Positions 34,701 through 47,549 of a stretch of 64,000 bases of DNA are shown in pieces. A program made the translations under genes and the position numbers. The first letter of the stretch is position 1. Each line of letters begins with the position of its first letter. The DNA lies in assembly GCA_027576995.1 (NCBI GenBank), contig JANBQC010000023.1, positions 1-64,000 of the forward strand, read 5' to 3'. The stretch comes from Dimargaris cristalligena. Its lineage: Eukaryota > Kickxellomycota > Dimargaritomycetes > Dimargaritales > Dimargaritaceae. Under the pieces are notes generated by a model, which ran no database searches, was not told the DNA's origin, and saw nothing but the letters and a program-made list of their open reading frames with translations.

Positions 34701-37700
34701 GTTGCTATGTTTTTGGATTGGAATGTTGCTACTATCTTCCATACACGGCTACTTCACCATGGCAAAACAACCAAAAGTGCCCGCAGCTAACCGGTTTTGT
34801 TAGTCCAGGGGGGAATAGGAGGAGGAGGAGGAGGAGGAGGGGAGGTTCCCCTAAACAGACCGCATCACCTGTGTTTAGTGATTCGACTGCGAATACAGGC
34901 CAGTCGGTGTCTTATCCCGCGCATCGAGTGGAAAAATGGGCGAATAAAAGGTTCCCACGTCTGTCCCCCCTCCCCTTCCCCCGACGACCACTATGACTAT
35001 GCACTTTCATTTTGTAAAATAACAATAATAAAATATACATGAATGGCTGGTAAAACCCACTTCTGTGGCGCATTAGGATGTGATGCACCAATGTATTAAT
35101 ATGTATTAATATGTATGACTTTACTTACTCCATGAATAGCCGCTAGGCATGACTAGCTGCTGGACAGTCAGGCGGTGGCCTTTACCAGCAGTGAATATTA
35201 TCCATCCAAGCGATTCGAGTCGATAGAAGGTAGTGATGGAGGTGGGTTAAAGTAAATCCACATGGACCCACAGGAAACTATATCCTCCGGCCACTGGAGG
35301 CTGGCTAATTCCCGGCATGGATGTCTTTGCGATACGGATGGGTGCTCGGCAAAAGTACGATGGCAATCGGGCAATGAATGGCGGAAAGGAAAAAAGAAAG
35401 GGGGTTGAGTTTGAAGGGAATCGAGGGGTGGGAGAAGTTCGTGGTTATCAAGGTATCCCATTGAATCAATTGGAAGGCTAAGAAATGTTCGACATACCGT
35501 CGTAACCAGCGTTAAAGGTCTTTGGGATTACTACCAGTAGCCACCTCGGTATAGTGTCACCGGGGTGGGGGCGACTATGGCCCCAGTCCTGACATCAATT
35601 ATTTTCTTTCATGACATTTACTATCGCAAGAGCCCCTAGCAAATTACGCTCGAATGATTCACCACTTACCGAGGAACCGAAGATGGCGTGTCTAACGAAA
35701 GCCCCCGGGGCCATACGAATCGATCGAATGAATCAGCCCACCGCCCCCAAATGCCTGGTCAAGGTTAAATGACATGGCGGCAATTACTGGAATAACAATG
35801 AAGCCTGGCGGACTAATAGGCCCAGCACAATAATTTGGTGCCACACTCGTATTTTGACGACCCCTGAAGTTAGCCTCCCTTTTCCAAGGTTGGTATGATA
35901 TGGGAGAAGTTCATTCAGGCTGTATAGTGAAAAATCCGTTGGATGAGGCCAATATTACTGGCTGAAAATGAACCACCCACTCATTGTCTCGTACACTTGT
36001 CATTTAAATCCCTATACAGCTGAGTCGAATATCACCCATATGCACCCACCCAAATACCGATGCGAGTGGGATGACTAGCTTGACCACCACCCATTCGCCT
36101 CGTTATTTCTATACCCATGTCTTCTCATCACTTTGATACCATTTTTCTTCCCTAATACATTGATTGCATATGATAAGAACGCCGGGGCGTACATACTATC
36201 CCAACAATATACCCACTAGCCGCCACCTACTGTGGTAGACAGCCATTGACGTACAGTCAGCAAGGTATAGCCAAATATGGATGGGATATACAGTAACCGA
36301 GCAGCGCCTTGTTCCATTGACGAGTGTATAATTTGATGTGGTGGCTGGACTCAGTGATGGTGAATACAGATGTGGCCAATACCAAGATAATAATAGTCGA
36401 TACACTTCCGCACATGGATTAAAGATAAGCCAGCGCGGATACGTCAATTGCAACCCCCGAAGGATGGGTCTCAGGGGTATTCTTAGGCAGTGCATGTCTG
36501 CGAAGCTCGGCTACGCTTCGCCTGGGTGGCCGTCGAACCGGGCCTCCACCCAATGGAACTAAACTTGAGTCAGGATGCACAGAAGCATACATTTTTTTTA
36601 CCAAAAAAAAACACCAACAAAAAGCGCCTTCTCTTTTACACGCATCTGGCTGCCGCTCGTTGCAGCAATCGTGCAGAAGCCATGAGCACAGAAGCTGTTT
36701 TTTTCGCTCAGTAAATTAGAATATTTTCTCGATTCTTTGGGTGATTATTTTTCCTCTGAGGAATTCCGGATAATTGGGGCCTATAGTCCGAGACTATCAT
36801 TGATTTTTAGGGTGATACGTGGCGGCGAAATAGCCATCCGTGGAGCGTCGTGTCCGTACGTGTGGAATGAATCTCACGTAGGTTCGATACATCCCACGGA
36901 GTGCTTTGACTGAGAAGAAGAAAAAACGATTCGATGGAATGATAATGGCCCCGAGTGTGGAGCGATACGACAAATCACAAATAATATCACAAAGTATATT
37001 ATGCCATCTCGAGGCCTACATGCAACCATTGGGTATTCAAGCCATTTTAATACCAACGCGCGCCTTTTTAGGTCGTACATTCTATACCCCTCACGCCAGC
37101 CCCACCCAAATGATATTGCAACCGCCTGGAGGGGAGCACCGCTCCGACAATATAGAGGCCAGCTGACCCCTCTGCCGAAATGCACCGCCCGAAGGACATT
37201 GGCCAGCTTCTGACCCCAACGGCTATACTAAAACAACCGAGGTTTAAATAGAGAATCGACACATCATTAAGGTCAAATTATATCTTAATAAAATTACACA
37301 TTTACATGTACTATTGTGTTCTTCAAGAAAGCCAGCAAGCCCCGCTCGGCAAACATTGTAATTCCCGGACCAATTCGGCCTGAGCGCAACACTACGAGTA
37401 GCCTTGAGCGGTGGCCACCTTCGGATTTATCTGGGTGAATACCCCGTAGTGAAGTCAGCCCCCACCTCAAAAGTATCGATAAAGTCGTTAACTGTGGCGG
37501 AGTGACCAACAATAGACATCTCAAATTCCTCATACTAGGACTATTTTTAGCTTACTCCACTAGTTCTATTAATATACGTAGTTCGTAAAGGTTAGACTGG
37601 GTGGAGCCAGGTCGATCCGAAAAGCACCACTCGATTGCGTTGGCCCATCTCCATAAGTGAATGTCCCGAAATGACCGCGCTCCTGTCCCTTTGCCTTAAA

Positions 37701-38999
37701 TACAAGGTTCATTTTTACTGATTGCCCTTTGAAGAGCCCACAAATACATCCATTAACCATACTCGGTCACCTAAACATGCCCCAGCATCAATGGCCCTGG
37801 TCGAATTAGTCGACTGGGTTGGAAACCCCGTTGCCGTTTCATATCGCTAACTAGAGAGGCGGTAGTGCACCCTAAAAGCGGTGATTATAAACGGCCAAAG
37901 CGAATACCATTACTAATCGCTGCGGGTTGTTTGAGGTATTCTAGGATAGCGATCCCTGTGGCAGGAGTGATACCCAGCGGTTGTTGTAGCCTGCACAAGT
38001 CTACGGTCTCTTTCATCAGCCACGATATGGCTACCCCCTTTGAATGTTTCCATTGGCAAATCCAGCAAGTAAATATAGGCATACCTTCCCTGATCTGCTA
38101 AATATAGATCCCAGAGTCTGTCTCGACTGTGGATTTATTTTGTCCGCAATATATACCATCCGAAAGTGGTCGTGGCTATGGGTTTGGATATAGATATGGT
38201 GGGGTGGGGCGGTTGAGTGTAATCTCTGTGGGTTTTCGCATTCCGAAAGGGTCTCCCCTCATTGGCCCTTTGCGGCCGAGGGACAAGGCGCCATGAAATC
38301 CAGAAAGTCGTATGGGATCGTCCCGCACTCGCTCTGTTTCGCAGTGCCCGACGATCGGCTACTCTAGGGTGGCTCATTGGCACTGGTGCTATTTTTTTTC
38401 CACAGTCCTGAACGGTTCCTGGGGGAGGTTATATAGAAGGAGAGATGGTAAGTCCCTTAGAAGGCCTCCTCCATCGATTCGCCCCTTTTCCTTAATTTAT
38501 CTGTTAGTTGAGTGGCTCTCTATGGAGCAGGGTGGTAATGCCCCCCGGGGATTGCCCTAACGCGAGGAAATGGGAGAGAGAGAGAGAGAGAAGGGACAAG
38601 CGGGATAAATGTGTGCTTTTGGCAATGGGGGACGCAGCGTAACCAGGCTCGCGCCTGTTTCCCCCTGCATACTGATGTCAATAAGACCCTATTCTAACCC
38701 TTCAGGTCTGGCGTATTTACTGGCCCAATTATGCCTAGAGGGGGTCTTCTCGTACCATTGCTGAGCTTCGCCGAGGACCTTTTTATTCAGAGTACACACT
38801 CGAAACTCGACAAGAGGATCGCCGTTGTCGAAGTGGGGATGGTCTTGTACCCAGCCCACAGTCGTGCTTTACTCGACGTTGCCAAAAGAACACTGAATCC
38901 TCGCACATCCCAATTATGGAGCAGCATCCACCCCGCTTGATCTCCTGCTGCTGGGCTTCCGCGCTTAGCCGGCACTCAAAGGCTCAGGCGAGTACGCTT
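28721..38999. other. 10-kb gene-poor stretch
   Basis: I see no gene, transposon or RNA I can support. Open frames are short, overlap on both strands and show no domain. There are simple repeats: (ATA)n near 29695, GAA/ATA runs near 30546-30570, (GGA)n near 34817-34841, a 10-bp repeat at 35091-35116 and (GA)n near 38574-38592. A divergent or intron-rich gene could be hidden here. Confidence 0.4.
35091..35116. repeat. Tandem 10-bp repeat (ATGTATTAAT)2.6
   Basis: Two full units plus six bases of a third, with no mismatch. It lies in gene-free sequence. Confidence 0.8.
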
Positions 39000-39805
39000 A
39001 ATATATTCCTTCCCCTTCTGTTCCGTTCCTTTACACATTCTGGTTATAATTTAGTTGTCTTGTTCTGGTCTTATGAGCTGTATAAACTAGTGATTTTTCT
39101 ACTCCCAAGTTCGCCTGCTTTATCGTCGTATATCGATTTCTTATTAGTTTAGTTTAGTTCTGCATCTCATTCCCTTTGGCTCGCTGGCTCGAGTCGCTCC
39201 CCGCAATGCTATTTTAAGCCTCACGCACCATAGCGCACCGGTGACTGGTATATTTTTATATTGCATTTTCCGACCATTAATTGTTCGTTGAGGCTCGGTG
39301 CCCGACACTCTCCTCCACTGACGTCTCGTCTTGAGCTTATTTCTAAGCGGAAGTATACCCACTCTCTCCTTCAGCGCCCGGCTGGTTCTGGGCAACTCCC
39401 ATCCTTCCTCTCCCCATCCACTCGCTTCGAACATTTAAGAATTGCAACCCATTGGTACTATTTTTGCATGCCGCCCAGCGCGTCGAGTAGTACATACCGA
39501 CTGTTTATCAACACTTTTACTTGTGCTACCAGCCGGCCGTTTACCCCACATTTTTTTCGAGCGGCTCTGTTTATATTTGCTTCCAAGCCACACGCCGCCA
39601 GTCTATTCCTCCTCCGGGTCACGAAGGTACAATTATCCTTTTCGCTGTTCCCCACCGCCTCGCCCCCTGAATTTTCACTTCTATTCAACCCCTTACATAC
39701 CCCGACCGCGCCTGCCCTTTTTTTTGACAAGTATTCTTCACGCCCACAGACACACTCTCACTCTCGCTGGGTATTTCGTATATACCACTTTAGACCCTTT
39801 CGGTT
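39000..39805 (+). promoter_or_regulatory. Pyrimidine-rich 5' region of the first seven-TM gene
   Basis: C/T-rich on the coding strand up to the ATG at 39806, with CA/CT runs near 39750-39765. The long open frames at 39261-39869 and 39442-39831 lie in this tract and have no family resemblance, so I read them as artefacts of composition. Confidence 0.4.
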
Positions 39806-42800
39806 ATGTCGCGTTTGTCGATACTATATAATAGGCCCAGGGGTCGTCGGCCACTCCCTGGGCTGCTAGCCTACCTTGGTGTCTTACTAGCCTGCCTCCT
39901 CGGAGTTTGGCCAGCTGTCGTCGAGTCGAGCCCCCAGAGTGGTGGGCTCCCCACCCCACCCCTCCTTCCCTCTAGCCCACTCTGCCAAGTGGAGTACCTT
40001 CTTTTACTTATTTCCCAAAGGTCCTGGTTCGACGGGGGCCTCCTTTCCCCCATCGGGTCAATAGTTTATCCGACCAGTGACCGGTCCGGTAGTTTGATTG
40101 ACCTATGGGGGTCGTCGACGAGTGCGCATCGTTCCCCTTCGACTGGAGGATGCTATACCGCTGCCGAGGTAAGAATTTCGGCCGATTGCGCCTGACTACC
40201 GGGGACAGCTCCGTGCAGTCCAAACCGGATAGTTACTATCAAAATAGTGGTATTCATTGGGAGCAAGGGGGGTTGCATCCACTTGTCTTCATCTCCTGCA
40301 AGGAGTCTGCACTATCGTGATATTCTCCACCATTCCTTACCCCCCCCCCTTCGTGTCTGCCTGCTGGAAATGAGACATGGCTAGCTGCTCATCTGGGGGT
40401 CGTTTACATATCCGTCTACCTACCAATTGCCTTATTAATTTTCCCCTCCGTCCAATACAACCATATACGATCATCCTAATTTAACCGGTATCCCTTACCG
40501 GCTCCCTCGATTGACCATCCCTAGATTCTAGCCAAACGGCGGGATTTGTACCTAAGCCAGCCCGGCATCCTTCTCGTTGTACGGAAGAAATCAGAATATG
40601 CCAACGAGGCCACTCCCTTTGCCGGTCCCATCGAGATCCACGGCGTGTCCATGTCATACCAAGCCTATACTTTGGCACAGCTCTCAGCTGAACCCCAAAT
40701 TCTCCGTCGCCGGGAAGCCCGCGAGGAGCCGGAGCCACCACGGCGCCTACAATCGCTACGTCCCAGCGAATTAGCCCTAGTGAACACCGCTGCATATACT
40801 ATTCAGCGGTGGTTCTTTTTTGCCCTAGTAAGTGGCCTGTTATCCCCGCCTTGAACAATCGTGCGCCTCTTTCCGGTCACACCGGGCTCGATAGCATAGA
40901 TGTCGCCTTATCTTGCATTGTTCGTGGCTCTATTCTGTGTATAGACAATAGGCCTTCCCCCAGCAATACGCCACTCAGATTTGGGCGATCCTAACCCTAT
41001 TGATTTACCTCCTATTTACCTATGTTTGATAGTTTGCCCTGAGTAGCGCCTACGCCGTATACCAACTGGGCTTTATGGTATGGAGGTTTGGATTACAGGT
41101 CAACTTGCGGGCCTTCGTTTACTTGAGCACCCTGTCCTTCGTCATCACCACCATGGTGAAGCCCATCGGCTCCTCCCTGTCGCCTGTCGCATCGTTCTTT
41201 ACGTACCTTACACTATGGCTGGCATTTGCTACCTATTTGGCCCTACTGGGTACTTGGTAGGTAGACTCCCCTATTACAGCTGATTGTTGCTATATTCAAC
41301 AGCTTGTCCATTAACCCCGAATACCTCAGGGAATACACCTCATGGAGCACCAGTTAAATTATCACTATTTTCCAGTATACTCCATTGTCCAGCTTTACTT
41401 GGTATATTTGGGAATCTACTACGAAACTAACCACCAATAGCGGACATTTGTCTTCTAAATCCATCGATTCATTAGGAACCAATTTGTTCGGTCGTTCTAC
41501 CGGTCCCCGTTTGGTGATATCTTTACCGGCATCTGCTACGCATTAGGGTTCTACACATTTGCCCTCTGTCTATTGGGAATGGTCGGCTCCTTCCAATTCG
41601 ATGGATCGGATGCGCTCAACGAATTCACCGCCATGGCCTGCTCGTGTTCGTTGCCGGTGGTATTTTTGATCAAGTCAACGACTATGTTTATTTATGGTAT
41701 GTTTTATTGAGTATCCATGCCTAGCCTCGAGCTACCCCAACCATCTCGCTATATCTTGTCGGTGATAAGAATCTAATACCCCTGCTGAACCTGTTGTCTT
41801 TCTCTATTGGTATTACTTTGCCAACCCCGGTCCATCCTACCTATAGCCAAGCGGTGTGTCCAGTGTATCCCGCGGGACATCAAGCCCCATAGTCTCTTCC
41901 AGGCTATCATCAAACTAACCGCCGTTATTATCGTGGTCCAAGTGGGCTGGTGCTTCCTTCCGGTGGCTGCTGCCCTGTTCATCGTGCGTATGTTCGTGGA
42001 TAACGCATCCCTTTACTTGGCGTTTCTTATCATGTACAACCTGACGATCGTGTTGACGTTTTCGGTCATCTTCTGGTTCCTCACGGTTCATGATAGTATT
42101 CCCTCCCTCCTGGCCTTCCTCACCGAGGGGGCCGCCCAACGCAATTCCAGCATCTACCTCTACAGTGACCAAAATACGGTCGTTAGTCCGCATTTCAAAA
42201 ATTCGCCCCTCCTCTCGGCGCTACCCGTCCGATTCAGCCAATTAATCACCCTGGGTAAAACCACCACCCCGGCCCCCGGTACGGCCCTAGGGGATACCGC
42301 CAAGCTGCCGGTTGATTCCGAGGCCGCTAAACGGCGCACCGTCGAGCTCCAGAAACTAATCCGTAAGATGTCCAAACACTCCCTCTTCCGTCCCGCCGAC
42401 CTCAGGGACGCGGATGTTTCGATGGTGCGTAGTCCCTCGCTTAAAGACGGGGATGAACGCCCGTACCGAATCGGCCGGTTCCAATGGGAGCGGGAGTCGG
42501 GTCGGTTTCAGCAACTGTATCAGTATTTTACTAGCTGGGGTGGATACAGCGGTGGTGGAGGTAATGGAGGGAAGCATAATGGCCGGTCGGATCGACCCGG
42601 GTCTCGAGGATCCTCCTTGGCCGCTGCCGGAGCCCCCGCCAGCCGTCGCTCACGTAGTCAAAACCGCCGGCAGAAGTCATTGCTTCAAATGCGACCGCAG
42701 CCACCCGTCCCAGCCCCAGCCCCAGCCCCGGCTCCGATTCCAGTTCTAGCTCTAGCTTCAGCTCCGACCCGGGGTCCGTCTACTTCATCTCGGGCAAGCA

Positions 42801-43066
42801 CCCAGTCAGCGGCAGTGACGACTTCCCTTCCCCCGTCTAGACACAGTTCCCAAGTATCACTCAACCCCCTCCTGAATTCAGGAACCCCTTATTCGTTGGC
42901 CGCCAATGATAGTGTTCACTATTTTCCGGTGACTTTGACCATCACACCGTCCAATGCGTCATCTTCCTCCGGTTCCGTTGTGCGGAATATTCATAACCTC
43001 ACCATTGAAGTTCCACCCATCCCGTACATTCCTGGCCTTGAACCTCGCAAACCCGGCCCCCGCTAG
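39806..43066 (+). CDS. Seven-TM receptor-like protein, paralogue 1
   Basis: Exons as read: 39806-40168; 40219 to about 40297; 40532 (or 40525)-40827; 41033-41256; 41476-41696; 41847-43066. The last three joins are secure: frame is kept and the product aligns with paralogues 2 and 3 through all seven TM segments. Splitting TGG at 41256/41476 rebuilds GTW|NQF. The exon 2/3 join is unsettled. A GC-AG intron (T|GCAAGG, 40298-40531) would keep frame and give about 800 residues. The N-terminus has a basic start and a hydrophobic core (LLAYLGVLLACLLGVW), a likely signal peptide. The ectodomain keeps a GC motif and a LVFIS strand. The cytosolic tail is about 300 residues with a PA-rich repeat (PAPAPAPAP). 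Its ligand and function are unknown. The call rests on resemblance to its neighbours. Confidence 0.7.
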
Positions 43067-46000
43067 AACCTTTATTTCAGAGGGGGCTTCCTTTTTTTCT
43101 TTTTCTAAAAACAGAAATATAATTCATCAACAACCCTTACAGTATTTTGTTATTTATTTAAAAGCAATTCACTGTGAGGGGACCCACGAAGAATTAAGAT
43201 TATGTAAATTTATGAATAACTTAGGTATCGCCCCCCCCCCTCATACATATGTCCATGGCTGGCCGAATGAATCCAACTGTCGCATAGCTTTGTCCTACTT
43301 TAATTTCGAACATTCGGCCGAACCTCATTCATCTCCTTTATCCAGACTCATGGTGTCAGCCATTTATTACTCTATGACTGGCCCCATTCTATCCATCAAC
43401 TGCACTGTTTTTGTCCAACTCTATCCACCCATTGCTCTACTGTGAATAAACCGCCTGCCTTGATTTTACGCCTCTCTACCACCTAATCTTGGATTATATA
43501 AATGGTTAGGCCTAGAGTGACATTGCTGTTGTGCTAGTTATAAAGAAACAAGACTTTCAATTGAAATTTGCTGGCCCGCATCAGCCAACTATCACAGTCT
43601 GACCGTAATAGGGGCCGTGATCCTTATTTAGATTCAATTGCGTAGGACCTTGTGTTGAGTCTGGCAGGTCTTATTTTATGGATTTCTAGAACACCATTTG
43701 GTGTAGCCGTCATATAAATGTATGTAACCGGTCCTGGGATATCATATTAAAGCCGACTTTAGGGTGATAGAATTCAAAGTAGGACGGTTGGGGTTAGCAG
43801 AGAGTCCCTCCACCTCTTTCAATAGGGGGTGAGAAAAACTAAACAACATGTCAGACATTATTTTGCTCTGCTAGATATCCCGTGCATTGGTATTGCATAG
43901 TCCTCGAACCATTTTGAAAATTATATCGTTACATGGGAATACAAACCAGCGAAAATGCAATAATAACGACTCCCCTCGCCCATCCCAGTGTTTTGGTATC
44001 TAGCTTCTTTATAACATATTTCGGGTTGAGGAGTTGAGTGGGTATGCAGTTGCCGCTGACCTTTCGAACCAATAGGGTTGGTAATAGAGCTCCCAGTCAG
44101 TTGGGTTAGGGATGGCTTGTTAAATGGATATACAGTGACAGTCTCCCTCCAAATAATTAAATTTGGTGGGTCTCCCACCCCATTGGCCACATGCGCTTTT
44201 AAAATTTTACTGATCTTAGATACTTCACACTACTAGGCCATTGTTATATAATTGAAATTCCCTTATAGAATGAACCGGTGCGGGCGTTTTATTTTTGCGA
44301 TGAGCGTACTTAGAGTCAAAGTCATCCCGGCTTCAGATTTTCAAAATATTCTAAGTAACCTCCTCGCTTGGATATCGCCTTAAAATAATAAAAAAATGGT
44401 TTGGCCCTATAATTGGTTACTGTATTTCGGTTTTCATTATTCAGCATGGTTGAATGGCTGTGTGTCCCATGGTAATTCAAGCGACTAGACTAATGATTTA
44501 AGTAACCCATTAGATAATAACCCATGGTTGTTCTTTGAGTACCCTAGCCATTTCCCGGCACGTCTCCTAATTGATGAGCAAAGGTATTATAAAGTAGCAC
44601 GGACGTATTACACCCAAGTGGAAGCAATCCTGGCTAGTAGGGTATTGGACTTTGAGGGGGGAGTGTTTCCTAAGTTGGGGTCGTCATGGTTGTTTATCCT
44701 TTTTTGGTACGATGGAAATCGGTTCACTTCCAAAAAGAATGACCTGCTGATGAGTTCGAAATGACGGGGTAACTAATAATACACTCCTAATTTATCACCG
44801 TTCCATCTTCGGGATTTTATAGCGTTTGGTTTAGCGATAATTAAGCCACCGTCTCCAGCCAATTATACGCCAAATAGCTGTCGCACATTATCTAAATCAG
44901 ACTATACTACAGCAGCTGGGCCCTCGGCAGCTGCTATATAGGCTAAATGAGTTTGCCAATTAGGGGATCCTATGTGGGCCAACTGTCAACGGGATAGGTG
45001 TAGTTTAGTTAGTTTTCCCATCGTTACACCGACCTTAACGTACGTAGTAGTTTACGAGGGCTTCATTTTTCGGTCAAACTCTTTGAATCACAGCCGTTTA
45101 GGGTCTAAAACCCCAACCATGGGAGGGGGAGGTATTTGGTTACAGATTCGGCGGATTTTAGTATACGAGAGTCTGTCACTTATAGTATATGCCTAATTTA
45201 TTTGACTTTTGCTGAGAGACTGGCATGGTGCAGTGGTGCCAAACTTCCCTCCATTTCTTCAAGTTGAGTCACATCTAATTAATATTAAACTGGCCAGGGT
45301 TTAAAAGTCCGGGAACATTCACCAATATCATGCCAAGATGGGCGTGGTGTAGTAGTTTTGTTTATCCCCAAGACTTGCCACTACATGGCTTTACATTAAA
45401 GACCATACATCATTTGGCAATTTCCATTTTCGGCAATTGGGAGCTGGTCGTCCGAGCTGGCTTTAATGGCAGCTCTTTGTTCCCATGGCACACAGGCTCG
45501 CCTGTTTGGCTGCAGCGGTCAATTGAATACAATGATGTGTATCCAAAATCCGATCACAATGTAGAAAATCAGCCAATAGGGTTCTTAGGCCCATTTTTTA
45601 TATATTTATATACATACTTTGTAACATAATTTCTGAAATTGGCCATCTCCACAATTGCCGTAGCTTCAGTAAAGGGTCTTCAAAGGGACAGTGGATGTAC
45701 CGCAATTCCCATTTCTTCATCCATGGACCATGGTTCGGGAAATACTAAGTTTGCAGCCTTGGTCAATTTTACGATGCGCGCTTACTCCGAACCAAATATT
45801 TTGGTCCGTGGTTCGTTTATTCCCCCGAAGGCGCCTTTTCCATAATTGCATACCACACCATACCGATGATGGGGGCGGGTGGTCGGGTGGGGGTATAGCC
45901 TTAGGCACTTTCTTGATAAAATCATGATTCTCCTCTGGATTGGGCCAAGGAAGTGCGGGATCACTCGCCACTCCCGAAACTGCCGCCAGCAACACTTCAG

Positions 46001-46254
46001 CAATATATGGACTCGGATAAAGGTGATTCACCCTCTCCTTCTACTTTTTTTTCCGGATCTCCATACATCTTGGAAAATAATCATAATAAACCAAGCCTCT
46101 AGATTCAAGGCAGAGAGGGTAAAGTATATGTGCCAAGCGCACGGTAAGGTCACACCTACGGGTTGTACAAAAGGTCCAGCCCGACACTGATTGAGGGCAA
46201 GCGAACGGCCCGTCCTACCTACGGGCCGCCGCTTAGTTGATGAGTCGTGATGGT
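43067..46254. other. Intergenic, no gene seen
   Basis: 3' flank of the first seven-TM gene, with a C-run near 43230, followed by AT-rich sequence lacking recognisable genes on either strand. The frames at 42954-43445 and 44528-44764 show no domain. Confidence 0.45.
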
Positions 46255-47549
46255 TACACTTCCCTCCCTCCCTCTTCGCCCTTTCCCTATTGCTCGTCCA
46301 CTGCTTCCGCTGCTATCCCCTGGACTCTAGGCCTTCTCTAGATTTTTTTTAGTATCCTCATTCCTTAATACAACTAGTTAATCCCCTCTTTCCCCCGTTG
46401 GACCGCCTCAGTAGCGTTGTGCCGCTTTGGAATCCGCCCTCCCCCCTCCTTTTACTCTATTTTTATTTTCTTTCGTCTTGCTGCTTAGTGACCACCGTTT
46501 CGTTACCCTTGTGTGTCCAGCCTGATAGTATCAGCTGCAAGTTCAGCGTTTGAGCATATCAGCCAATAGGTTCAAGGGTTTGGTCAGCGGAAAAGCTGAC
46601 TGGTTAGCATCCGGCGGTTAAGGTAGGACCAAGCCAACGCTGGGACCTTTTAGTCGGGTTGATAAGACAGCACGGCGCTGAGTGCCTGCTTTCCCGTCCG
46701 GCCGCTTTTGATCATGTTTAGAATCAATCGGCCTAACGTCCCTCTCCCTCTCACCTACTCTCTCTCTCTCTCTCTCTTTCTTTCCCGTTTACTTTCCCTT
46801 TAACCTATTGGTGTGGCGGCGGTCATCTTCTTCTCTTTCTTCTACTCCTACAATATATTTTAAAGGATTCCATGATTTAGCGCCCTTTCTTCTTAGACGC
46901 ATCATTGTTTTTCAATAACTATCCAGCTTTACTTACCTTACACTGACTCGACCCTTCCCTTGTTCATTTCTATGTTATCTTTGATCTGCATCAAAATTGA
47001 AGCCCAGCTTCACTGTAATAATTAGCTATTTTGCGCGGTCTATACCTCGTCTGTGACTTTAAATTTCTTTTGTATATTCTATATTTCCCCTATTAGCTCA
47101 GCCAGTTGCCTGGTATATTATTGTCCAATGCTTCGCTAGAGATTTTCACTCGATTTCTCTACCACCAGCTCCGTTCATCCAAGCATTTGTCAGTTGCAAT
47201 CACCACCACCCAATTTATAATTTCCTTATTAGCCTATTCCAATATAACACAGTTTGGTTTCGTTACCGGAAAACAGCACCCCGTAGACTATCTAGATTTC
47301 ACCATCATTTTATTGCGGCTTAAACTCCGTATACACTCAACTCCTTCCCAATTCGCAATAGCTTAAAAAAAGGGGGCACTATTATAATAGTTTGTCGATA
47401 AGCTAGTTCATATCCTATATACCTTTTATTGTGTCCCAGCCTTAATATTTACGCCCCAACTTGGCAAAATCCGATAAAACCACCGCTTGTTATTATCATT
47501 CCCCGTTCACTCTATATCCCTTTTGTGCCCTATTTATGTGCCAGCCCCG
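46255..47549 (+). promoter_or_regulatory. Pyrimidine-rich 5' region of the second seven-TM gene
   Basis: C/T-rich blocks, including a (CT)n run at about 46757-46778, lead to the ATG at 47550. The tract is interrupted at about 46519-46710 by a GC-richer block with inverted repeats, described separately. There is no ATG in the receptor frame shortly upstream of 47550, which supports that start. Confidence 0.4.
46519..46710. other. Block of short inverted repeats, possible structured RNA
   Basis: Within a C/T-rich region this 190-bp block has balanced composition and several inverted repeats: CTGATA-G-TATCAG at 46522-46534, GTCAGC-GGAAAA-GCTGAC at 46583-46600, AAGGT/ACCTT flanking about 20 bases near 46620-46648, and GCAC/GTGC at 46670-46685. 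It matches no RNA class I know (no RNase P, SRP or snRNA signatures). It could be a non-coding RNA, a regulatory block, or chance. Confidence 0.2.

Noticed and set aside
41257..41475. Possible extra exon with YSIVQLYLVYLGIYY between exons 4 and 5 of receptor paralogue 1
   Set aside because: Including it breaks the frame or needs a 23-bp intron, whereas skipping it rebuilds a Trp codon and aligns with the paralogues.
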